Assembly: GCA_050084515.1 (NCBI GenBank)
Contig: CM114274.1
Location: 15,500,001-15,564,000 of the forward strand
Source of the DNA: Blasia pusilla
Taxonomy: Eukaryota > Marchantiophyta > Marchantiopsida > Blasiales
DNA length: 64,000 nt
Direction of reading: 5' to 3'
Shown: one piece after another, positions 1 to 10,037 of the stretch
Layout of the letters: every line of letters begins with the position of its first letter
Position numbering within the stretch: the stretch's first letter is position 1
The notes under the pieces: model-generated
What the model was told of the DNA's origin: nothing
The model's database searches: none
What the model saw: the letters and a program-made list of their open reading frames with translations, nothing else
Translations under genes and position numbers: made by a program

Positions 1-1
1 A

Positions 2-328
2 ATCAAGGAAGAAAATTTGAAAATTAAGGAGCGCCTCGATAAAACTCATCGACTTCGGAAGGAGCCTATAAGAGAAGGAGATTGGGTCTTGGTGCATGAC
101 TACAGCCTCGACAACCAACATAGTACAATTAAGAAGTTTGCACGTCGTTGGTTTGGTCCCTACGTTGTAGTCTCTTCTTTTGAAAATGCCACTTACAAAC
201 TACGTGAACTAGATGGCACAATTCTTAAGCTGCCCATTGTAGGAAAAAAGGTCAAGATTTTCCGTAGACGTGTGGGATTTCTTGATTTCGATTCAATATG
301 TTTAGAAGCACATAAAAAATTTGTGTAA
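2..328 (+). pseudogene. Ty3/gypsy integrase C-terminal end (cut by window edge)
   Basis: An open frame runs in from the left edge and stops at 328. It reads as the C-terminal end of a plant Ty3/gypsy integrase: a basic KKxHRLRKEP-like stretch, then GDWVLVHDYSLDNQ, KFARRWFGPYVV and the ATYKLRELDGT block, which is the SH3-like GPY/F module that binds DNA. The end is followed after about 35 bp by a purine-rich tract (about 380-396) and then LTR sequence, which is the expected order at the 3' end of such an element. The start is outside the window, so the condition of the rest of the polyprotein cannot be judged. It belongs to a different gypsy lineage from the methyltransferase-carrying copies further right. 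The protein-family call is strong; completeness is unknown. Confidence 0.85.
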
Positions 329-396
329 ATAAAATAGTTATAAGTCTCGATATTTTTGGCACATAGCGGAGGATATGCAAGTTTGGAGGGGGCGAA

Positions 397-1105
397 TGTT
401 TTATAGTAAAATCACCCACTATGTAAACTCCTCTACCATTAAGTGTTAGAGAGAGTTTTATTAGTATTAAGTAAATTAGCCTAGGAAAATGAAATTCCCA
501 GGTTTAAACCTTTTTAAGGTGGCTCATTTGCGTGGGCCGAACTTTAAGAAAAGAGAAAATAAATAAAAGATGGGATTAGAAATATAAAGTAGTGGGGTTG
601 GTGATTTAATAAAACAAAAACAAAAGTAGTCTTGGTTGGTGGCTAGGTTTGGTGGGGTAGTTTAAAAGATATGAAGAGAATAAAATAGGATATTTTGGAA
701 GAGATAAGAGGTAATCTACTTGTGTCAAAATATGAATGGCTAAGCCTTGAGAGGAAGCCATGTGGTATAAGATAAGATTAGCCATATTTCGTACTATTTT
801 GGATCCCTTGTGAGTATACAAAGAGGAAGGATCTTCAAGGGTTCATCACCTTCTATTTCATATCTTGAGTCTCTCGTGTCACTCTTGAGTGGGGGCTTGT
901 ATTATGACAGGAGAGAGTAAGAGAGGAGAGGAAGAGAAGAAGAGAGGATAGTCTTTATAAAAAAAAAAAAGGGGCCAAATCCTTAAACTCTCTTAAGAAC
1001 TTTCTTCAATTTTTGAGGTTTCTTCCCTTCTTCAAATGAATGAAAAATTTCAAAGAGAGTAAGAAGTGCACCACAGCGGGCTCTTTATCCAAGACTCCCA
1101 CTCTC
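397..1105 (+). mobile_element. 3' LTR of the left-edge gypsy element
   Basis: Starts TGTTTTATAGTAAAATCA directly after a purine-rich tract and follows the integrase end. The first ~500 bp are clearly related to the two lone LTRs at 2210-3411 and 35735-36848 (shared blocks around CCTAGGAAAA, GGTTTAAACC, the GGATATTTTGGAAGAGATAAGAGG block, AGCCTTGAGAGGAAGCCA and TTCAAGGGTTCATCACC). The TATA box of the relatives (TATATAAAG) reads TATACAAAG here. After about 890 it diverges from them and becomes purine-rich, so the 3' boundary is approximate. Confidence 0.6.
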
Positions 1106-1430
1106 ATCCCCAACACTTTGTGAAAATCTAGCAACCAATCATGACATACTTGTGATTCCGACGAGACAACAATGAAGGAAACGAGGTTGGGAGTTTAGGG
1201 ATATAAATTATGAAAAATGACAGTGTTAAGCTTTCATTTTTGCAAGGGAATTACAATACTAAACTTGCAACCTCTCAAAAAATTAGATATTCCAGAAGTA
1301 TGCTTTGAAGAAAATGGGGGAGCAAGAGCAAATGATCATAGCATTCTACCCAGCTTGCATGCCATCTTTCAAAGTTTTGGAAACTTCACATCCATTTGAA
1401 GAAGGATCTAGATAAGTGATTCATTTTGCC

Positions 1431-2055
1431 CTGCAACCCACGAGAATCTGACAGGTTGGAAGATATGATAAGTCCATGGTGCAAACGAAACGCTTGCAAC
1501 TTGTCAAAATCCGACAGCTTGCAAGCAATGCCTTTTTTGTGAAAATCTTCCAACCCATTGGAATTGGACGGGTTGCAAGATAAAGAAAACAAAAAACAAA
1601 GTTGTTACCAGGGGTTTCTTCTGACAAGTTTGAACCTGTGCAACCTCTCTGAATCGGACGTGTTGCAAGACGTAGCATCAATGAAGAAGATGTTCCTAGA
1701 GTCAGCTTAGAGTAGGCATGCATAGAAGAGTTGGGCTAGTATTATGGCAGATTTCAGGAGTGTACATGAGGACGTCAAAAGTGGAAGATGCGGAAGAGCC
1801 AAATGAAGAATAGAAAATCCACAAAATGAAACAATCACGATGGAATCAACTTGAATCATGCAACCTGTTCGAATCGGAGAGGAAGTAGGAATACAACACG
1901 TCTCTGAAATAACGTGTTAGATAATATTGGTGTGAATATAATGGGGGAACGAGGCGAAATTGAAGAAGCTTGCCAGAATGCCTGAAAATTTGGACTAACA
2001 AGAAAAGAGAGGGATCACTCAAGCAACTAGCCTGTCGGAATCCGACAAGTTGACT
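1431..2055. repeat. 29-bp palindrome array, block 1
   Basis: About six copies of an imperfect palindrome with halves like TGCAACCTGTC and GACGGGTTGCA: near 1431-1460, 1491-1526, 1548-1579, 1638-1669, 1857-1888 (mainly one half) and 2027-2055. Spacing is irregular (30-200 bp). A further half copy (CCAACCTGTCA) sits at 2196-2206, immediately before the LTR that starts at 2210. Same family as the blocks at 3532-3818, 4915-5455 and 7804-8495. Confidence 0.8.
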
Positions 2056-2209
2056 AATGGTTGACAGAAAATGGGGTTTAAAAAAAAGTAGCAAGAGAGT
2101 CCCGGCAGTAACTTCGTCAACCTGGTCTACAAATATCACAAGACACGAGAATTTGTGCATACATCTGTACTCATCCAAGTTACGCTTTTGGCTTCCAACC
2201 TGTCAACGT

Positions 2210-3411
2210 TGTCGTATAGTAAAATCAGGAAAAGAAAAATTCCCATGTTTAAACCTCTTTATGGTGCCTCTTTTATGCGGGCCAACTTTAGGAAAAAAAG
2301 TAATAAATAAAATATGACTTTATAAAAGTAAAGTAGTGAGGTTGGTGCTTTAATGAAAAGCAAAAGTAGCTTAGTTGGTGGCTAGGTTAGTTGGGGTAAA
2401 TTGGAAAATATCAAGTAGGTAAAAGAGGATATTTTGGAAGAGATAAGAGGAAATCTACTTATGTCAAAATGTGATTGGCTAAGCCTTGAGAGGAAGCCAT
2501 GTGGCACAAGATAAGATTAGCTATATTTCGTACTCTTGTGGATCTCTTGTGAGTATATAAAGAAGAGGGACCTTCAAGGGTTCATCACCCTCTATTCCAC
2601 ATCTTGAGTCTTTCGTGTCACTCTTGAGTGTATGGCTTTGGGATTGCTTGTTCTTCTAATGAGAGTGGATCACTCCTCTTGGGAGAGTTATTTGACCATA
2701 GTCTATTTTTCGAGAGATTTCTAGAGAGTGGTGTATGTGTGGAGATGAGAGGTTTGTCACCTTTGAGGAGTGTAGTCATACTAAAATAGTGAATGTTTTG
2801 GCTTGTTACTTTCCCAATGAGAGTGGATTATCCCTATTGGGAGAGTAACTCCGCCAAAACCCATTCTTGAGGAGAGTACAGAATGTTTGTCAAACATGGA
2901 TAGGGATGGAGCACGAGTTGTGCCCGACTTTCCTTTTCTTAATCCATACCATGTCAAGATACTCTTCGTAGATAGACACTCGTTCACTCGCTATTTAGTT
3001 TATTACTTTGGGGAGGCGTTCATGAACCAAGTCATTCAATCTCCAACTCTGATGATCCTTCATATCGTCACATATGGAAGGACATGGGATTGTACTTTGT
3101 ATGTCCTTATATAGCGATCCATGGATGTCGATAGGCCTGCTCAAGTAGGGTTTAACACTAGTTATGTTATCTTCCTCGTATACAAGCGTAAAATAGTTTA
3201 TAGGGATTTTATAGTTAGGAATTTCGGGATCCGATGTTACGAAGAAGTGATCGCCTCGACACTTCCATTTGTGATACCCGTTGTGAAGAATGGAGAGTAT
3301 ACATAATAATCTTGTATTGAAAAAGGAAAACTTCTTAGGGAGTTTACCTTGCATCGACTACATCTGCTACAGCTAGAAGGCATGCCCTTACTCGAAGAAA
3401 GGCTCTCGACA
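2210..3411 (+). mobile_element. Lone LTR, TGTCGTATAG family, copy 2
   Basis: Begins TGTCGTATAGTAAAATCA and can be followed to GGCTCTCGACA at 3411 by comparison with the inverted copy at 35735-36848. A TATA box (TATATAAAG) sits near 2555 in the expected mid-LTR position. Relative to the inverted copy it has an internal direct duplication of about 170 bp around two versions of GAGAGTGGAT...TTGGGAGAGT (2660-2850) and a short deletion just after the start. No coding region adjoins either end, so it looks like a solo LTR inserted among the palindromes. I could not find a matching target-site duplication (AACGT before, TGACA after), so the exact ends are tentative. Confidence 0.7.
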
Positions 3412-3531
3412 TGACAACATGTGACGGGTTTACAGAAACAAAATCACATACCATTAAAATCAATCAGGAAAAAAGTTGAGACATGCCCGAGAGAAGAAAA
3501 AATATCAACTCCACTCGCTACCTGCTGACAA

Positions 3532-3818
3532 ACAACCCATCGGAAACTGACGAATTGCAATAGCAGGAAATCATCAATTTGCAACTTCTCGGAATTCCAC
3601 ATGTCACAAACTTAGTTCTTGATTTGCAACTGATTGATTTCCGACGGGTTGCAAAGCTTGTCCAGGACTTGCAACTTGTCAAAATCTAAGAAATTCCAAA
3701 CTCGCTCATTGGTCCCTCATTTTTATGGTTACAAACCACGGCTTAAGTTTGCAACCAAATTGTAATCCGACTGTCGTAGGTTCCCTGCTTTGCAACCCGT
3801 CGGATTCCAATGGGTTGC
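3532..3818. repeat. 29-bp palindrome array, block 2
   Basis: Six copies of the TGCAACCCGTCGGA / TCCGACGGGTTGCA palindrome in under 300 bp: about 3532-3561, 3576-3606, 3623-3653, 3664-3695, 3748-3785 and 3789-3818. The last is one of the cleaner copies, with TTTGCAACCCGTCGGATT followed by CCAATGGGTTGCAAA. Between them the sequence is AT-rich and not repeated. Confidence 0.8.
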
Positions 3819-3979
3819 AAAATAAAATAAATAAAATAAATAAACAACGTCGAGTAGATAGACCAACACAATTGACAATAACGTAAAATAATTCAGAAAA
3901 AGTTTACAAAAACCATTATGGTTCAAAAAATTCTTGTCTTTTATTACATCTGAGGGAAGCTCGGAAATGTACATTTGAT

Positions 3980-4560
3980 CTAGTCTATGATTTCTTTAGC
4001 CTCGTCATCTACAAATTTACTCCTAACTCTCATAGGTTCCTGTACAAAAGGAATTTCTTGGGATACGAGTGGCTCCTCTGGCCAATTGTAGACGGGGATT
4101 GTAAATGTTGGGGAATTTGAGAGCTTTGGCCCTCCCCCTAGATACACCATAACGGTCGCATGTAACATGATTTGAGTCCCAATGCCTTCCTCGGCAGTAA
4201 ATAATGTATGCTCTGCAAGGTGACACCCATTCAGTATCAATATGTGCTCCGCCCTTGGAAACCACTAAATTCCAACTCCAAAACGCTCCAGTCAAGCTGA
4301 GTCCGATAAATCTTTGAACTCACTCGTCATTGTCCAGGAGCTCTTCCATAATTATTGTGGGCTTTGCCCTCCCGATTTTTTGAATTATAGGAAGTGACGA
4401 TGGTGTCACTATTAATGGTGGCTCTGGAGCTGGAGTAGTTGATTTTGGAGGAGAGTTGTATACTACCACTAGCCTCTCGTAATCTGCCTTTGCCTCTTCC
4501 AAAGGTCAAAAAGTTAAGGCCTTCCCTCAAGGTAGAGAATATTCCTGCCACTCTGCCACG
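3980..4560 (-). pseudogene. Unknown protein-coding remnant (minus strand)
   Basis: Three overlapping minus-strand frames (4551-4320, 4295-4023, 4240-3980) appear to be pieces of one coding sequence broken by frameshifts. Legible parts include a proline-rich linker (PAPEPPLIVTPSSLP), a block reading RFIGLSLTGAFWSWNLVVSK at 4300-4240, and LTFGRGKGRL further upstream. I do not recognise a family. It lies downstream, on the same strand, of the methyltransferase-like segment at 5480-5830 and is separated from it by the palindrome array at 4915-5455, so it may be a later exon or segment of the same gene. Coding status is inferred only from amino-acid composition and strand agreement. Confidence 0.35.
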
Positions 4561-4914
4561 CGCCTCTTATACTCGACCATGATAGGCAAGTAAGTCAAAC
4601 ACCAAGTCACTCGGCCTCGAGCAGAGCTCGATCAACGTTTGCATCAAGGCACGTGACTTCTCCCTTCCTCCAAGTAAGGGGCTCCCTTCGAGCATGAAAA
4701 TTTCAAGAGGGGGGGAATTGTAGAGACTATCTTAGTTGTACCCATCGGAGCATGGATCTACTAGATCCGGGATCTGGAACACCTAGAAGTTGTGCTCGGG
4801 CCTCACAAAGAAGTAGACAAATGAGTGGTCCATCTGTGAACAAGCAAGTGGAAAATAATGTCAACAAAAAGAAAAAGGTTCTAGACCGCTGGTCAAGTCT
4901 CCATAAAATGACAC

Positions 4915-5455
4915 AATATGCAACTCGTCGGGATTCGACGGGTTGCTTATTTGGCTAGACACAAGAGCAACATGTCAGAGTCCGTCGGGTTGCTTTTCAA
5001 CCGGTTCTACTAGTCCCTGGTGATTACCAACCCGTCGGAACTTGGCCTATAGGCCTGACAGAACAGCAACCTGTCAGAGGCCGACATATTGCTTTACAAC
5101 TCTAAGAGGATTCTTCGCCGACAGGTTGCTCATTTTGCTGGATAAAACCGCAACCTGTCGGAGTCCAACGGTTGGCTAACAACTCAATCGAATTGTTCAA
5201 AGTTGAGAAGTTCCTGATATGAGAGCAACCCGTCGCTTTCAGATGGGTTGCATCACTCCGGAAATAAGTGGAAAAGCAATGCTACTTGCAACATTGCTTT
5301 TCCAACGGGTTGCAATCACTGGAGACATGTTGGTGAATTTGCAACCTGTCGCTTTCAGACGGATTGCATTCCTAAGATGAATTTGCAACTTGTCGCGATC
5401 CGACGGGATGCATGCAGAGATGCAATCTGTCGAAGTCCAATGGGTTGTATTTATG
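4915..5455. repeat. 29-bp palindrome array, block 3
   Basis: The densest block: about eleven copies in 540 bp, near 4917, 4968, 5024, 5070, 5112 (half), 5147, 5223, 5284, 5337, 5380 and 5422. Several are near-complete, for example 5223-5252 and 5380-5413. It lies between two minus-strand coding remnants. Short frames on either strand here are produced by the repeat and should not be read as genes. Confidence 0.85.
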
Positions 5456-5479
5456 AACAAACTCAATTTGTTCAAAAAA

Positions 5480-5830
5480 TTAACCTTTTCGGACTCGATT
5501 CGTCGTCGATTTGAGTGGATTCTCATATTTTATGACCCACAATTGCGGTGTCCTCCACTTCAGCAACCTCTTCATGCACTGAATGTTGAAGAGCTCATCT
5601 TCACTCCCTCCAATAAGGACCAAGAAACAACCCCTGTCATTGAGATAAGCGTCAGCAAAAGAAAACAATAGAGCGATCTGATCATAGGAAAGTAGGACAT
5701 TCCAGTCTCGGATAGGGTCAAACGGATTGTTGTCCCACCAGCGAAACCCAGAAGGAAAATTTGCAATGAGGAGGTCTATTGCCACCTCCTTAGCAACCCC
5801 ATGCACCCTTTGGGAGCGTGCCCATTTCAA
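5480..5830 (-). pseudogene. Methyltransferase-like segment
   Basis: A 116-codon minus-strand frame. Read 5' to 3' it gives VAIDLLIANFPSGF, RWWDNNPFDPIRDWNVLLSY, DQIALLFSFADAYLNDRGCF and LVLIGGSED, then MKRLLKWRTPQLWVIKYENP. The layout (NPF-type motif, then an amphipathic helix with FADAYL, then a GCFLVLI strand) resembles motif IV, helix and strand 5 of Rossmann-type SAM-dependent methyltransferases, in particular amino-methyltransferases with a DPPW/NPPF-type active-site motif. The SAM-binding glycine motif is not visible in this piece. It directly follows the minus-strand frame at 5827-6534 (4-bp overlap), suggesting one gene unit. The family assignment is inference. Confidence 0.35.
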
Positions 5831-6534
5831 AGGAGTTTTTGCCCTAGCACAAACAATTCCTTGATGGCAGTTGTCGATTCCCGAGAATTGAAATTGTGTA
5901 GTTCATTGACAAGATGAGTCAGGTGAAGAAGGAAATTTGTCCTCGTGGTCGTTTTCCTATGCCTGCCCAAGGATGATGAAGTATATTCCATCTCCTTATC
6001 TCCTCCCCCAGACAAACCAGGCGCCTCCCACTTTCGCTTCTGCCGAGTGTGTTGTCGGCTTCTTGGAGTCTCCATTATCTTAGACTCCATAGGAATTTTC
6101 TTTGATGAGGACCTCGTCCAGCCCTCTTTCCTGGACGACTCCGCCTCTTGCGTGGACGACTCCACCTCTCGCCTTGAAGACTTAACCTCTCTTCTCGAAG
6201 ACTCGGCCTCGGAATTCCTCGAACCCCTCGCCTTGGCTTTCAAACCCGTTGTGGATTTGTCTTTGGCGGTGACAACCTTTGCCACCAACTCCGCAGTCTC
6301 AAGGGCTTGCTCCTCCCCATCTCCTACAAAAAATTTGTTAGGCTTCACGAAGTTCGGAATTTTTTCCCTACCATCGACCACTGCATCATAGACCACGCAT
6401 AGATTTTTGTCTGTAATGTCCTCAGGTTTGAAGTCCAACCAGATTGGATAATTTATTACCTCAGAATCCCGGGTTTTTTGTTGTCTTATCTCTAATGTCA
6501 TTAAGCCAGAGTTCAAAATCTTTTGCTGCTGCAA
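5827..6534 (-). pseudogene. Unknown protein with Ser/Arg/Glu-rich repeats
   Basis: A 235-codon frame on the minus strand. The N-terminal third (VINYPIWLDFKPEDITDKNL, then CVVYDAVVDGREKIPNFVKP) looks like a folded domain. The middle has an imperfect repeat of about seven residues (SSRREVK, SSRREVE, SSTQEAE, SSRKEGW), and the C-terminal third is basic. No known family recognised. A second, inverted copy of the first half lies at 6756-7090, so this is part of a rearranged repeat. The upstream continuation on the same strand (6841-6461) reads ELRQIQLMKINLEGTGTQKR and AAKDFELWLNDIRDKTTK in another frame, so a frameshift separates it from its own N-terminus. Confidence 0.4.
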
Positions 6535-7310
6535 AAGATTGATCTAGCTCAATCTTCTTCAGCTCCCCTTGTAGACCCAAAATCATGGACTTCTCGAGAA
6601 GGCGCAACGCATCCCATAATGACCATTCCCATAGCCAATGGGAGATCACCAGATCTGCAACTCGCGGAGGGTGATGGGCCACCCGCTTTTGCGTCCCAGT
6701 GCCCTCGAGATTGATTTTCATCAATTGGATTTGCCTTAACTCGGATATGCTAGAGGCTGAAAAAGATTTTGAACTCTGGCTTAATGACATCAGAGATAAG
6801 GCGACAAAAAACCCTTGCTTTTCAAGTAATAAATTGTCCAATCTGGTTGGACTTCAACGATCCTAAGGATATTACAAACAAAAATCTACATGTGGTCTAT
6901 GATGTAGTGGTCACTGGTAGGGAAGACATTCCGAACTTCGTGAAGCCGAAATTTTTTTTTGAAGGAGATGTGGAGGAGCAAGCCCCCGAGACAGCGAAGT
7001 TGGTGGCAAAGATCGTCACCGCCAAAGATAAATCCACATCGGGTCTGAAAGCCAAGGCGAGGGGGTCGAGGAATTCTGAGGTTGAGTCTTCAACCTGGCT
7101 CAATCTTCTTCAGCTCCGCTTGGAGACCCACGATCATGGACTTCTCGAGAAGGCGCAACGTGTCCCAGAATGACCATTCCCGTAGCCAATGGAAGATCAT
7201 TGGATATAAAACTTACGGAGGGTGATGAGCCACCCGCTTCTGCATCGCATTGCCCTCGAGATTGATTTTCATCAGTCGGATTTGCCTAAACTCAGATATG
7301 CTAGACAGCG
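6185..7310. repeat. Rearranged duplication: A-B-inverted A-B
   Basis: Segment B (6541-6755; contains TCAATCTTCTTCAGCTCC and ATGGACTTCTCGAGAAGG) recurs as a direct repeat at 7093-7310. Segment A (6185-6540, minus-strand coding) recurs as an inverted copy at 6756-7090, where it codes on the plus strand (CPIWLDFNDPKDITNKNL, PNFVKPKFFFEGD, GLKAKARGSRNSE). The simplest history is a tandem duplication of the B-A unit followed by inversion of one A. Divergence of the copies at many positions shows the event is not recent. Confidence 0.75.
6769..7173 (+). pseudogene. Inverted partial copy of the unknown minus-strand gene
   Basis: A plus-strand frame of 134 codons whose first ~107 residues match the start of the minus-strand protein at 6515-6185. 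After GLKAKARGSRNSEVESS it runs straight into the antisense side of segment B (7093 onward), so the frame's end is meaningless. This is a piece of a duplicated gene turned around, not an independent gene. Confidence 0.6.
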
Positions 7311-7803
7311 CAAACCTGTGCATGCGGTCCAGAGACACTTTATCTCACTCCCATTGGCGCAGGATTATCGCCTTCAACTCCTTGTAAAACTCTGGGCCAA
7401 GTCTGGGGTTGAGAATTGCAATGTAACGTTACATCTTGCTTGTAGTGTACTTTGTAGCTGCAGGTACGGCAACCTGAATAAATTTAGCCCATTCCGACGC
7501 GAACAGGTTCTTCCTTCGGTCTAGTTCCAAGGTAGCACTCTTCTTGGCGGCCTGGATCTTGGACCAACAGAGAATCGTGACGGCTGCATCTTGGGAAATG
7601 AAGGTATTTTCCTAGGGGTTCTTCTTTATTTGAGCTCCCTTTGCCAGCATCTCATCGACCAGATCATCACCCAAGAATCCCTTATACTCTGTAGGGTGCA
7701 TCGTAAGCACCTTCTTGACCCTATCGCAATCATCCTGCTGGATCTAGTGGTGGATGACGTTCCCCTCGGATACAATCCTGCAAATCCAAATAAAGGTAAG
7801 AAT

Positions 7804-8495
7804 ACTGCAACCTATCGATTTCCGTCTGTTTGCACCAGAGAGTCATGAACAGAGAGTGCAACCCGTCGGACTCTGATGGGTTGCAACACTCTCGGAATAT
7901 TTCAAGGATGCCCAATCCGTTTTAGTCTGACGGGTTGCGATAATTGCTTTGACTTGCACTCTCTTCGACGAAAAATATATTTCCTGCAATCCCTCGGACT
8001 CCGACGGGTTGCAATTCTGTAAACCCATCGGGGTCCAAAAAGTAATACATAGATAAGTGTTGCAACCCGTCAGAGTTCGACGTGTTGCAACACTTATCTA
8101 TGTTGAATTGATACATTTGTTGTCGAAGAGACTGCAAGTGAAAGTGATTGTCGCAACTTGTCGGACTCGGACGGATTGGGCATCCTTGAAATCTCTCGAG
8201 AGTGTTGCAACCCATCGAAGTCCGGCGGGTTGCACTCTCTATTCATGACTCTTTGGTGCAACTGAAGAATGACTACTATTCCTTGGTTCCAACCCGTCGG
8301 ACTCTGACGGGTTGTAGAATGACTTCGATTCTGACACATGTTTTTGGATAAAAACTTCCCATATTAATGAGTCGAAGTCCAACGGGTTGCGCAATGGCCC
8401 TGTAAAGTTGGAATTGGACTCCTAAAAGCAAGTTGTCGGACCCGGACGACTTGCCCTGGGGGAAAATGCAATCCATCGAAGTCCGACGAGTACCC
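7804..8495. repeat. 29-bp palindrome array, block 4
   Basis: About eleven copies: near 7804, 7857, 7908, 7984, 8059, 8152, 8205, 8287, 8371, 8426 and 8467. They include the best-preserved ones, for example 7857-7887 (TGCAACCCGTCGGACTCTGA then TGGGTTGCA) and 8059-8090. The block also contains a larger nested palindrome, 7828-8262, described separately. Confidence 0.85.
7828..8262. repeat. Long imperfect palindrome (~430 bp)
   Basis: The left arm (TGCACCAGAGAGTCATGAAC, AGAGAGTGCAACCCGTCGGA, AACACTCTCGGAATATTTCA, AGGATGCCCAATCCG) is matched in reverse complement by the right arm (CGGATTGGGCATCCTTGAAA, AGAGTGTTGCAACCCATCGA, GGGTTGCACTCTCTATTCAT, GACTCTTTGGTGCA). The centre is a near-perfect palindrome at 8047-8102 built round CATAGATAAGTGTTGCAACC. 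The left arm holds an extra ~50 bp (about 7983-8035) not matched on the right. A transcript could fold into a long stem. Confidence 0.75.
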
Positions 8496-9084
8496 ATATA
8501 CGATCCATACTAGATCTAACCAACAACTCATCTTTGTCTTAGTAGAATTTTTCAGTGGCATGTTCCAGTCCTCTTTCCCATTGCTTTCGGCCAAAAGTAT
8601 CCAAAAAATAAGGGAGAGTCCCGCACTTCTATGACGTCTTGGTAGTGTTGTACCCGATGCGGTTTTCCCTGGATTATTGGGAGGAGTCAACGTCCTACAA
8701 ACCAGGATGGCAGTATGGTTATGGGTGCCTTAGCTCATTACCCGTTTGATTCATCGGTGGAGTGATCAAGCGACGGCCAAGAGAGATGGCGACCTTAGCA
8801 GTATTTAGCAACGCCATCACTTGGCCTAGTGATTTGATTGAGCGACATGTCCACACAGAGGACACTTCCATTCCTGACATTTCTATGGATAGAAGTGTCA
8901 TGGTAGTCGTATCATTCCGTGGAGCCGCTTTGGGGCTCGACGGAGGAGCTTCGACGCTTAGCCGCTCAATATGTGGAGACCGCGTGGAGCGAGACGTTTG
9001 CACCATAGCGTGACGGGTTAGAGGAACCCGAGGTAGCCATGAGTGCTACTATGACCCCTTTGGATACCACCCCGATTCGCAGAG

Positions 9085-9720
9085 GAAGGTATTCGTATGC
9101 TGGATCTCTTTGGAGGGATTAGCACTGGTTTAGCTGTTGTTTTGACGGCATGAGTGCGCTTGCAATAATACTTGTATGTGGAGGTTGATGATGTTGCGAG
9201 GCGCGCTTTATTTCACCTTGTGGCGCAATTATACCTCCGATTTCTCAACTTGTTATTTGCGTCCGCCATCCACGGTTACCAGAGCTCCTTAATGAGGGAT
9301 ATTTTGTGGAGCGGGTAGGGACCATAGACTCGGTCATTGTTGGTTGGCCGTGTCAGGGCCAATCAAGTGCTAGACGAGGTAGCGGGTTAGCTGACTCTTG
9401 GTCCAGATTGTTTTGAGAGATGATGCGGATCTTGAGATATTTATAGGAGCATCGTTCTTGTTCTCCAACATACATTTTGGAGAATGTGCCAATTTTGGGC
9501 GATTCGAGGTCCCGCATGGTGACGTGTGCATATTAGATGTGCGCATGGATTGGCCCGACAATGTTGTTGGATGCGGCGAGTGTAGGTTCACAAGCAGGTC
9601 GCCCTTGTCTTTGATGGACCGACTTGATGCCACATGAGGTTTTGCAGAGGGCACATGCAAGAGTGGAGCATCTACGATTTGCTGGTGAATTCTATTATGA
9701 ATCCATGTTGTCGATCACAG
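9085..9720 (+). pseudogene. Retrotransposon-borne cytosine-5 DNA methyltransferase domain
   Basis: Translating across frameshifts shows the ordered signature motifs of C5 DNA methyltransferases: motif I DLFGGISTGLAVVL (from 9103), a conserved acidic pair after it (VEVDDVARRA), motif IV GWPCQGQS with the catalytic PCQ at 9348-9356, the block RLF-EMMRIL after it, motif VI YILENVP with ENV at 9480-9488, and a motif VIII-like SQAGRPCL-W at 9588-9618. In this family the motif IV cysteine attacks cytosine C6 and ENV contacts the base. Stops (for example TGA at about 9151, TAG in 9313-9327) and a ~16-bp deletion near 9308 relative to copy B inactivate it. A clear target-recognition domain is not visible. 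The gene sits upstream of RT within the gypsy body. The fold call is strong because four motifs occur in order and spacing. Confidence 0.8.
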
Positions 9721-10037
9721 GAAGTGAGGCACGATGATTGACCACAGTTGATTGTGGTCAATCATCTGTTGTGTTGGTGACCCCATGCCTACCGAGACGG
9801 TTGAGGCAATGGCTGGGGGCGAGACCCAAGGAAATCGACACACCAGGGGTGATTGGAGAGAGATACCCTTGGACTTCTTGGGATGTTTGGCAGGTACGCC
9901 AGAAGATGATAGCCACAACATCTAGCGTGGTTTTCGGTATTGCATGTGGAGGAGATCAGAGTTTGCTATTGGCTGCAGGAGAGCAATCGAGTTCTATTGT
10001 GTGAGACAAGGTTGCACCATAGCAACCATCGACACTT

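Noticed and set aside
1431-8495. CRISPR array
   Set aside because: The units are palindromes with variable spacing and divergence, no constant repeat-spacer rhythm, and the genome is eukaryotic.
9733-9766. 14-bp inverted repeat GATGATTGACCACA with 6-nt loop
   Set aside because: Lies within degraded methyltransferase coding sequence; short enough to be incidental, so not listed as an element.
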